A stretch of 13,809 nt of DNA, from assembly GCA_947624695.1 (NCBI GenBank), contig CANQLN010000017.1, positions 1-13,809 of the forward strand. The letters are read 5' to 3'. Positions 6,629 to 12,898 of this stretch are shown here, piece by piece. Made by a program: the position numbers and the translations under genes. The number at the start of each line of letters is the position of its first letter. Position 1 is the stretch's first letter. The notes beneath the pieces are model-generated. The model saw nothing but the letters and a program-made list of their open reading frames with translations. It made no database searches and had not been told where the DNA came from. Source of the DNA: an uncultured Bacilli bacterium. GTDB lineage: Bacteria > Bacillota_I > Bacilli_A > RF39 > UBA660.

Positions 6629-7744
6629 ATGAAAAGAAGAACGAAAAAAAGAATTATTAGATTTACTATTTTAATCGTTGGATTACTTATTTTTATCTTT
6701 TTAATTTTATTCTTAATTAAACTTATTTTTAATAGTAATAATTCTCAAAAATATTATAGTGAGGAAGCTATAAAGGTTATTGAAGAAAATAATTTAAATA
6801 AAATTTACAAAGATGATTATTCGAAAACTTTAGATGAAGTTCTTAAGAATAACCAATATCAAGAGGCTTACTTAGAAGAATATTTAAAAATAGATTATGT
6901 TGATGATCAAAATTTTACTACCAAAATTAATAAATATTTAGAAATTGGTTATCAAGCGGAAGAAATAAATAATATTTTTAAATTAAGTAGTAACAATCAA
7001 GATAAATTATTAAATTTAAATAAACAAAGTGATTTTACTAAATATTTAGAAATTAAAAACTTTAATATTGAAAATTTAAAAAGATATGAAGATTACCAAG
7101 CCAAAAACAAAGATAAAAGTATTGATAAAGTGGTAACTTATGTTAATCTTAATTTAGATAAAGAATTCTATACGGATCCAATTAGAATTGAAAACCCAGA
7201 TGAAATAACCACTTTGATAAATAAATTCCATTATGTCGATAAAGATTTTGTTCCCAAAAATTTAGTTACTTTATTTGATAGTAAGAATGGAGCGAAAATG
7301 GTTAAAGTAGCGGCCGAAGCTTATCAAAAGTTTATTGAAGCAGCCCAAAAAGATGGTATTACTTTAGAAAGTACCACAGCTTATCGTTCTTATTCTTTCC
7401 AAAATACTTTATATACTAATTATGTAGCGGAAGATGGAAGAGAAAAGGCTGATACCTACTCTGCTCGTCCGGGAACCAGTGAACATCAATTAGGACTTGC
7501 TGTAGACTTAAATGACCCCAATGTTATTGGCCAAAGACTTGATGATAAAGACTTTGAATGGGTTAAAAATAACTGTTATAAATATGGTTTTATCTTAAGA
7601 TATTTAGAAGAATTTGTCCCTATTACCGGTTATATGGAAGAACCATGGCATATTCGTTATCTAGGGGTTGATTTGGCTACTAAAGTTCATGATTCTGGCC
7701 TTACTTATGATGAATACTATGATTTATATATTGCCGAATATTAA
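6629..7744 (+). CDS. Membrane-anchored VanY-type D-alanyl-D-alanine carboxypeptidase (peptidase M15B)
   Basis: 371 residues. A very basic N-terminus (MKRRTKKR) and a membrane helix at 12-34 place the enzyme on the outer face. Residues 40-200 form a helical extension rich in Tyr and Asn. The catalytic M15B domain occupies about 205-365. It contains the zinc motif SEHQLGLAVD (284-293; ligands H286 and D293) and EEPWHIRYLG (337-346; catalytic E338, third ligand H341). All key residues are present, so it is probably active. The family removes the terminal D-Ala from peptidoglycan stem peptides. In cells without vancomycin-resistance genes it usually serves wall maturation; no vanA/H/R/S genes are visible here. 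It has its own short-leader promoter behind the cysteine-rich gene. Confidence 0.93.
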   Translation: MKRRTKKRIIRFTILIVGLLIFIFLILFLIKLIFNSNNSQKYYSEEAIKVIEENNLNKIYKDDYSKTLDEVLKNNQYQEAYLEEYLKIDYVDDQNFTTKINKYLEIGYQAEEINNIFKLSSNNQDKLLNLNKQSDFTKYLEIKNFNIENLKRYEDYQAKNKDKSIDKVVTYVNLNLDKEFYTDPIRIENPDEITTLINKFHYVDKDFVPKNLVTLFDSKNGAKMVKVAAEAYQKFIEAAQKDGITLESTTAYRSYSFQNTLYTNYVAEDGREKADTYSARPGTSEHQLGLAVDLNDPNVIGQRLDDKDFEWVKNNCYKYGFILRYLEEFVPITGYMEEPWHIRYLGVDLATKVHDSGLTYDEYYDLYIAEY

Positions 7745-7745
7745 A

Positions 7746-7769
7746 AGAAGGATTGCTCCTTCTCTTTTT
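7746..7769. terminator. Bidirectional terminator between convergent genes
   Basis: AGAAGGA (7746-7752) pairs with TCCTTCT (7757-7763) around 4 bases. On the plus strand CTTTTT follows. On the minus strand the loop is a GCAA tetraloop (GNRA class) followed by TTTT. The 23-base gap between the two stop codons is almost entirely this hairpin, which serves both the VanY gene and the pseudouridine-synthase gene. Confidence 0.85.
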
Positions 7770-8427
7770 AATAATTAACTAATTTTTTAAATTCTTGTGG
7801 GTCCTCAATAGATAACTTTAATACTTCATGCGTTAGAGGATGCTTAAATTCCAAATAATTAGCATGTAAGCATAATCTTTTAATATGTTTATCTTTCTCT
7901 TCATTATAAGTTTTATCACCCACAATCGGATGCTTAATATCTTTTAATTGCACTCTAATTTGATTTCTTCTCCCTGTTTTAATATTTATTTTTAAAGCAC
8001 TATATAAACTATTATAATTTAATCTTTCATATTCTGTTATGGCTAATTTTCCTTTTTTATTTTTAGTACTATAAACATAATGCGTTTTTGTAGTCATTAA
8101 ATAACTAGTTAAAGTATCTTTTTCTTTGGCAACTTGACCTGAAACAATCGCTATATACCCTCTTTTAACATTTTCCCAATCTTCTTGGAGTTTTTCTTTA
8201 ACCTTAATACTTTTAGCAAAAATAATTAAACCTGAAGTATCTTTATCTAAACGATGGACAATAAAAACTTTATTGTCCTTATTTTGCTTTTTTAAATAAA
8301 GAGATACTTGATGATATAAAGTATTATCTTTAACTTTTTCATTACTAATAGTTAACATACCACTAGGTTTATTTACTACAATTAAGGAGTTATCTTCATA
8401 AACAATATTTAATTTTTCTTTTCTCAT
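7768..8427 (-). CDS. RluA-family RNA pseudouridine synthase
   Basis: 219 residues, the length of a bare catalytic domain; no N-terminal S4 RNA-binding domain. The family isomerises uridine to pseudouridine in rRNA or tRNA. Motif I VNKPSGMLT is at 18-26. Motif II HRLDKDTSGLIIFAK (58-72) carries the catalytic Asp61. Motif III, TGRRNQIRVQ, followed by KHPIVGDKTY, is intact. The Asn for His change in motif III (NQIR instead of HQIR) occurs in other short family members. The target site cannot be told from the sequence. It follows pnp by 27 bases with an AGGA ribosome-binding site and is probably its co-transcribed last partner; the bidirectional hairpin ends the unit. Confidence 0.93.
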   Translation of the reverse strand: MRKEKLNIVYEDNSLIVVNKPSGMLTISNEKVKDNTLYHQVSLYLKKQNKDNKVFIVHRLDKDTSGLIIFAKSIKVKEKLQEDWENVKRGYIAIVSGQVAKEKDTLTSYLMTTKTHYVYSTKNKKGKLAITEYERLNYNSLYSALKINIKTGRRNQIRVQLKDIKHPIVGDKTYNEEKDKHIKRLCLHANYLEFKHPLTHEVLKLSIEDPQEFKKLVNY

Positions 8428-8454
8428 AACTATTCCTAAAGAAAAAAAGTATTT

Positions 8455-10626
8455 CTACTTCTTTTCTTTACTTTCTTTTTTATCTTCTCTTTCTGGTTTT
8501 GGTAAAGCATCTTTCCGAGATAAATTTAGGCGGCCACGGTTATCATAACCTAGAGACTTAACGATGATTTCATCGCCCACTTTAACAACATCACTTGGCT
8601 TATTAACTCTCTTATAATCAAGTTGCGAAACATGAACCATGCCTTCACAACCAGGCCATAATTCGACAAAGCAACCAAAGTCTTCAACTTTCACAACTTT
8701 ACCATTATAAATTTTACCTGTTTCAACTTCTTTTACCACATCTTCAATCATTTCGCGAGTTTTCTTAATAATTTCTTTATCAGTATGATAAATGATAACT
8801 CTTCCATCATCTTCTAAATCAACTTTAACGGCATTTTTATCATTAACCGTTTTAACATGACTAGCTTCTAAAATGATTTTGGTAATCATTTCGCCACCGC
8901 GACCAATAACATCTTTAATCTTTTCTGGATCAATCGTAAATGTTTCAATCTTTGGCGCATATTCAGATAATTCTTTTCTTGGCTCTTTAATAACTTTCTC
9001 ATACAAGTCTAAGATTTCTAAACGAGCTTTTTTCGCTTGGTCTAAGGCTTCTTTTAAAATATTTTTATTAACCCCATCAATCTTAATATCCATTTGTAAA
9101 GCACAGATACCTTTTCTGGTTCCGGCTACCTTAAAGTCCATATCGCCAAGATGGTCTTCCATTCCTTCGATATCGGTTAAAATAACATATTTCTTTTCAT
9201 TAGTGATAAGGCCCATCGCAATACCGGCAACGGGAGCTTTAATTGGCACTCCAGCCGCCATTAAACTTAAGCAACCGGCACAAATACTAGCTTGGCTAGA
9301 TGAACCATTACTACCTAAAATTTCACTAACTACTCTAATAGTATAAGGGAATTCTTCTTCAGATGGAATAACTTGTAGTAAAGCTCTTTCTCCTAAAGCC
9401 CCATGACCGATTTCTCTTCGCCCAGGACTTCCATATCTTCCTGTTTCCCCAACACTAAATTGTGGGAAGTTATAATGAAGCATAAATCTTTTTTCTTCTT
9501 CTAAAGAAAGACCATCAAGCATTTGGCTTTCTCCTAAAGCTCCTAAAGTAGTAATTGATAAACTTTGAGTTTCTCCTCTTGTAAATAAAGCCGAACCATG
9601 TGTTCTTGGAAGTAAATCAATACTGGCACTTAAAGGTCTAATTTCATCTAATTTTCTGCCCGCCGCTCTTAGTTTTTCTTTAACAATAATTCTTCTAAAT
9701 ACTTTATAACGAACATCTTCAAAAACTAAACTTACTTTAGTTAAAAGTTCTCTTAATTCATCATCTTTTAATTCTTTATTATTATTCGTGTATTCCGTAG
9801 TTAATTCTTCTTTAATAGCGTCAATCGCATCATACATTTCTTTTTGTTCTTTAATATGAAGAGCCTCATTTAATTTATCTTCCACTTTACTCGTAATTTC
9901 TTCTTTTAAATCATCACTTATTTCTAGTTTAGGGTAATCCATTTTTTCTTCCCCGATTTCTTTGATGATTTCCATTTCAAAAGCAGCTAATTTTTTAACA
10001 GCTTCATGACCAAACATTAAAGCTTCTAACATATCTTTTTCAGATACTTCTTTAGCTCCAGCTTCAACCATATTAATAGCATCAATAGTACCCGCAACAG
10101 TTAAGTCAATATCGCTTTTCTCGGCTTCCTCTACAGTTGGATTAATCACAAATTTGCCATCAACCCGACCAACTTTAACCGCCGCAACGGGACCATTAAA
10201 AGGTATTTTACTGATACAAGTAGCTAATGATGAACCTAATAAAGCTGCCAGTTCGGGAATATTATCTTGGTCAACACTTAAAACAGTATTAACGATTTGA
10301 ACTTCATTTCGAAAATCATCAGGGAATAAAGGGCGCATTGGTCTATCAATCATTCTCGCTGCTAAAGTAGCATTATCAGTGGGTCTTCCTTCCCTTTTAA
10401 TAAAGCCCCCTGGTATTTTACCAACTGAATATAATTTCTCATTATACAAAACCATTAATGGAAAGAAATCAGATAAAACATTAACATTACTAGAAACAAC
10501 GGCCGTACTTAAAACCACAGTATCTCCTACTCTAATTAAAACACTACCATGGGCTCTTCTTGCCAGTTCACCATGCTCTACAACAATTTTTCTTCCATAA
10601 AAATCTAATTCAAATACTTTTTTCAT
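8455..10626 (-). CDS. pnp: Polynucleotide phosphorylase
   Basis: 723 residues, full length. It degrades RNA 3'-to-5' by phosphorolysis and can add tails; it forms a trimer and works with the RNA degradosome. Domains in order: RNase PH-like 1 (about 5-140, with FFPLMVLYNEKLYSVGKIPG and REGRPTDNATLAARMIDRP), helical linker domain (about 240-315), catalytic RNase PH-like 2 (about 325-550), KH (about 555-615, IGRGGEMI at 574-581) and S1 (about 636-704, DFGCFVELWPGCEGMVHVSQ), then a short charged Lys/Glu tail. The catalytic stretch DHLGDMD (491-497) keeps both family aspartates (D491, D497), and SNGSSSQASICAG supplies the phosphate-binding serines. The start has an AGAGGT ribosome-binding site. 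An attenuator-like hairpin separates it from rpsO. Stop TAG. Confidence 0.99.
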   Translation of the reverse strand: MKKVFELDFYGRKIVVEHGELARRAHGSVLIRVGDTVVLSTAVVSSNVNVLSDFFPLMVLYNEKLYSVGKIPGGFIKREGRPTDNATLAARMIDRPMRPLFPDDFRNEVQIVNTVLSVDQDNIPELAALLGSSLATCISKIPFNGPVAAVKVGRVDGKFVINPTVEEAEKSDIDLTVAGTIDAINMVEAGAKEVSEKDMLEALMFGHEAVKKLAAFEMEIIKEIGEEKMDYPKLEISDDLKEEITSKVEDKLNEALHIKEQKEMYDAIDAIKEELTTEYTNNNKELKDDELRELLTKVSLVFEDVRYKVFRRIIVKEKLRAAGRKLDEIRPLSASIDLLPRTHGSALFTRGETQSLSITTLGALGESQMLDGLSLEEEKRFMLHYNFPQFSVGETGRYGSPGRREIGHGALGERALLQVIPSEEEFPYTIRVVSEILGSNGSSSQASICAGCLSLMAAGVPIKAPVAGIAMGLITNEKKYVILTDIEGMEDHLGDMDFKVAGTRKGICALQMDIKIDGVNKNILKEALDQAKKARLEILDLYEKVIKEPRKELSEYAPKIETFTIDPEKIKDVIGRGGEMITKIILEASHVKTVNDKNAVKVDLEDDGRVIIYHTDKEIIKKTREMIEDVVKEVETGKIYNGKVVKVEDFGCFVELWPGCEGMVHVSQLDYKRVNKPSDVVKVGDEIIVKSLGYDNRGRLNLSRKDALPKPEREDKKESKEKK

Positions 10627-10641
10627 TTCTACCTCTTTTCT

Positions 10642-10679
10642 AAAAATAAAAAGACACTAAAAATTGACAGTGCCTTTTT
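10642..10679 (-). terminator. Attenuator or partial terminator between rpsO and pnp
   Basis: On the minus strand AAAAAGGCACT (10679-10669) pairs with AGTGTCTTTTT (10658-10648) over 11 positions with one G-U pair and a 10-base loop, followed by ATTTTTA. It begins right after the rpsO stop. Since no separate pnp promoter is evident in the 55-base gap, read-through of this hairpin probably sets pnp levels. It could also be a double-strand nuclease site, as known for the rpsO-pnp junction in E. coli. Confidence 0.75.
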
Positions 10680-10681
10680 CC

Positions 10682-10951
10682 TTATTTTCTTAAGTTTAAT
10701 TTTTTGATTACTTCTCGATAACTTACAACATCATTTTCTTTTAAGTAGTTAAGTAATTTCTTTCTTCTACCTACTTTCATTAGTAAGCCTCTTTTTGAAT
10801 GATAATCATGTTTGTGTTCTTGCATATGTTCTGTTAAATTATTAATTTCATGAGTTAATATTGCAACTTGAACTTCAGCCGAACCACAGTCTTTTGCATT
10901 CTTAGCAAATTCTTTAATAATTTTGGCTTTTTCTTCTTTTTTTAAGGCCAT
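10682..10951 (-). CDS. rpsO: 30S ribosomal protein S15
   Basis: 89 residues, the standard length. S15 binds 16S rRNA at the central-domain three-way junction and is an early assembly protein. Family signatures are visible: the N-terminal helix, DCGSAEVQVAILT (21-33), the rRNA-contact stretch HKHDYHSKRGLL (46-57), and KVGRRKKLLNYLKEND. AAAGGAAG precedes the ATG. A promoter (11036-11064) and a structured leader precede the gene, so it can be made independently of the upstream truB unit. The terminator-like hairpin after its stop leads into pnp. Confidence 0.99.
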   Translation of the reverse strand: MALKKEEKAKIIKEFAKNAKDCGSAEVQVAILTHEINNLTEHMQEHKHDYHSKRGLLMKVGRRKKLLNYLKENDVVSYREVIKKLNLRK

Positions 10952-10988
10952 TTTCTTTTCTTCCTTTCTTTCAAATTGGTTTAAACTG

Positions 10989-11015
10989 AGATAAAAATCG
11001 GAAACTTTTTTATCT
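10989..11015 (-). promoter_or_regulatory. Hairpin in the rpsO 5' leader, candidate S15 autoregulatory site
   Basis: AGATAAAAA and TTTTTATCT form a 9-bp stem around a 9-base loop (AGTTTCCGA on the transcribed RNA), extended by CT/AG beyond a mismatch. It lies in a predicted leader of about 78 bases, and no T-run follows, so it is not a terminator. S15 represses its own mRNA through varied leader structures in several bacteria. That this hairpin does so is inference from position only. Confidence 0.4.
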
Positions 11016-11035
11016 AAGTAAAAACTTCATTATTA

Positions 11036-11064
11036 ATTATATTATAAGTAACCTAAAAAGTAAA
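11036..11064 (-). promoter_or_regulatory. Promoter of rpsO
   Basis: Minus strand TTTACT (11064-11059), 17 bases, then TATAAT (11041-11036). A second overlapping TATAAT occupies 11046-11041 but would leave only 12 bases of spacer. It lies between the truB terminator and the rpsO leader hairpin, with a start near 11029. Confidence 0.75.
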
Positions 11065-11100
11065 CTGTTTTTTGCATATTTTTAAGGAAAATTAACCATT

Positions 11101-11123
11101 AAAAAGGAGTCTTTAAACTCCTT
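11101..11123 (-). terminator. Terminator of the infB-rbfA-truB unit
   Basis: On the minus strand AAGGAGT (11123-11117) pairs with ACTCCTT (11110-11104) around a 6-base loop and runs into TTTAAT, starting 3 bases after the truB stop. The short stem and interrupted T-run suggest partial termination. Confidence 0.75.
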
Positions 11124-11126
11124 AAT

Positions 11127-11975
11127 TTACCTAATTTTAATTACTAATCTTCCCTCTTTATGATTAAAATTATAAAGGGCTAATTCTTGATTATCTTTTT
11201 TATATAAAACATAACCTTCATAATTAGCAATTAATTTATTTCCATTAATAACTTTTTTATAAATATTATCTTCTTCTTTAATATTAATTACTTGAACATC
11301 TAAAACATCTTCGATCTTTAAGGCTTTAAAATTACCTTTCGAAATTTCTTCTAAAGTAGAAGATTCTTCAAGGGAAAACTTACCTTGTTTAGTTCTATTT
11401 AAAGAGGCCATAGTGCCCACAGTAGCAAGATTATCACATATTGTTTGGATTAGACTGCGAATATAAGTCCCTTTACTTACCCTTGCCCGAATCTTTATTA
11501 AATCATCATGATAATCTAATAATTCTAATTCTTTTATAAAAACTTTATTTTGGGGTAATTTTACTTCTTCACCTTTACGGGCATATTCATATAATCTTTT
11601 GCCCTCTACTTTTTTAGCGGAATATAAAGGAATATCTTCTAGGTATTCGCCTTCTAAGTTTTCTAAAACTTCTTTGATCTTTTTTTCACTAAGATGAGGA
11701 ATATCTTTGGTTTTCACAATATTTCCTGTAATATCTAGAGTATCTGTTTTAATTCCTAATTTTATTTCCGCAATATATTCTTTTTCAAAAGCAGAAAGAA
11801 CATTAACTAATTTAGTATATTTATTAGTAAGACAAACCAATATTCCTGTTGCCATCGGATCTAAAGTTCCCGTATGGCCAATTTTCTTAATTTTTAATAT
11901 TTTTTCTAAATCATTAATGACTTTTCTACTAGTAGGGCCAGATCCTTTATTAACTAAAATTATATAACTATCCAT
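11127..11975 (-). CDS. truB: tRNA pseudouridine-55 synthase TruB
   Basis: 282 residues. It converts U55 in the T-loop of most tRNAs to pseudouridine. The N-terminal NKGSGPTSRKV (9-19) is motif I. IGHTGTLDPMATG (32-44) carries the catalytic Asp39. YSAKKVEGKRLYEYARKGEEV and VSKGTYIRSLIQTICDNL are the RNA-binding and active-site-base stretches. Residues after about 210 form a PUA-like tail. The start overlaps the stop of the preceding gene by one base (TAATG) and has no clear ribosome-binding site of its own, so it is probably translated by coupling. The usual next gene, ribF, is absent. Confidence 0.97.
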   Translation of the reverse strand: MDSYIILVNKGSGPTSRKVINDLEKILKIKKIGHTGTLDPMATGILVCLTNKYTKLVNVLSAFEKEYIAEIKLGIKTDTLDITGNIVKTKDIPHLSEKKIKEVLENLEGEYLEDIPLYSAKKVEGKRLYEYARKGEEVKLPQNKVFIKELELLDYHDDLIKIRARVSKGTYIRSLIQTICDNLATVGTMASLNRTKQGKFSLEESSTLEEISKGNFKALKIEDVLDVQVINIKEEDNIYKKVINGNKLIANYEGYVLYKKDNQELALYNFNHKEGRLVIKIR

Positions 11976-12547
11976 TATTTACTCGCAATCTTTTTATTCC
12001 AAATGGAAGTATAAACTATTTCGTCAACTTTCATATCTTTAGGGTCTTCCTTAAAACCAAGACTATCTAAAAGTAAAAGTAGCTCAACTTCTTTTAAAGG
12101 AATTTCTACATATAGTTTATAAGATTCTTCCATTTTGCCAAGACGAATTAAAGTCTTTAAAAGTTTTTCCCAAATTTCTTTTTGCTTATCTTGATAAGAG
12201 TTTATTAAAGCTAGTTCTTTTAACCATAACACTTTATCTTTGGTCTCTAACCTTCCAAAACCAATTATTTTTCGGCGGTCATAAATTTTTATCAGCATAA
12301 TATCATCATCATTTTTGATACTATCTAAAACGGCGAATAATTTTTGCGAATTAGGAGCTATATCTAAAACTTTTTTTGGCGGTTTTTTATAATATTTACT
12401 CCGAATTGTTTTAAGGTAAGAGTCATAATAATCATTACCATACATTTTAGTAAATAATTCATGATAAACATTTAAAATTAATTTTTCTTTAAACCAGCTT
12501 ATTTTAGGATTACGAATCAGTTCTAAGTGAATATTTTCTAACTGCAT
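11975..12547 (-). CDS. GNAT-like protein with degenerate acetyl-CoA motif, 190 aa
   Basis: The second half resembles the GNAT fold: a strand IIGFGRLE (94-101), a strand LWLKELALI (107-115), then a helix start where motif A should be, and a late LLLLLDSLGFKED (156-168), like the usual Leu-x-x-x-Gly-Phe ending. The canonical Q/R-x-x-G-x-G/A loop that holds the acetyl-CoA pyrophosphate reads QDKQKE (119-124), without glycines, so the protein may not be an active acetyltransferase. The first 80 residues are helical, basic and unlike known families to me. AGAGGA, overlapping the rbfA stop, is the ribosome-binding site; the gap to rbfA is 9 bases and the stop overlaps the truB start. Being locked inside the operon suggests a role tied to ribosome or tRNA maturation (inference). 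Confidence 0.75.
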   Translation of the reverse strand: MQLENIHLELIRNPKISWFKEKLILNVYHELFTKMYGNDYYDSYLKTIRSKYYKKPPKKVLDIAPNSQKLFAVLDSIKNDDDIMLIKIYDRRKIIGFGRLETKDKVLWLKELALINSYQDKQKEIWEKLLKTLIRLGKMEESYKLYVEIPLKEVELLLLLDSLGFKEDPKDMKVDEIVYTSIWNKKIASK

Positions 12548-12556
12548 AATAGTCCT

Positions 12557-12898
12557 CTAATCTTGATGAATTTTTTGAATAATTTTTTCAATATTAGAAG
12601 CATATTCGATAGAGGTATCATAAATAAAATGGAGTTCCGGAATATTTCTTACTTCTAAAACTTTAGCTAATTCTCCTCTTAAGAATGAAGATGCTTCATT
12701 TACTTCTCTCTCTAAAGTTTCGTGAGGTAAATCACTAATACTAGTAAAATAAACCTTAGCATAACTTAAATCTTTACTCGTTTCCACCGCGGTTAAAGTA
12801 ATCGTTTTTAATAGTTCATCACGAGATTCTAGCATAATAATATTACTTAAATATTTTAAAATATCACTACTAATTCTTTCAATTTTATGATTAGCCAT
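12557..12898 (-). CDS. rbfA: Ribosome-binding factor A
   Basis: 113 residues, typical length. RbfA helps late 30S maturation, especially the 5' end of 16S rRNA. The single KH-like fold is recognisable: RISSDILKYLSNII, the strand VETSKDLSYAKVYFTS, and VRNIPELHFIYDTSIEYASNIEKII. The ATG at 12898 is preferred over an in-frame TTG at 12910 because GAGG (12908-12905) lies six bases before it. The start overlaps the infB stop by 8 bases, so translation is coupled. Stop TAG. Confidence 0.96.
   Translation of the reverse strand: MANHKIERISSDILKYLSNIIMLESRDELLKTITLTAVETSKDLSYAKVYFTSISDLPHETLEREVNEASSFLRGELAKVLEVRNIPELHFIYDTSIEYASNIEKIIQKIHQD

Noticed and set aside
6629..7744. VanY gene as part of a vancomycin-resistance cluster
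   Set aside because: No VanA/B-type ligase, VanH, VanX or VanRS genes are visible; a housekeeping wall-maturation role is more likely.
8873..9346. 157-codon plus-strand frame
   Set aside because: Antisense shadow of the highly conserved pnp catalytic domain.
10379..10600. 73-codon plus-strand frame
   Set aside because: Antisense shadow of the pnp N-terminus.
11707..11967. 86-codon plus-strand frame
   Set aside because: Antisense shadow of truB.
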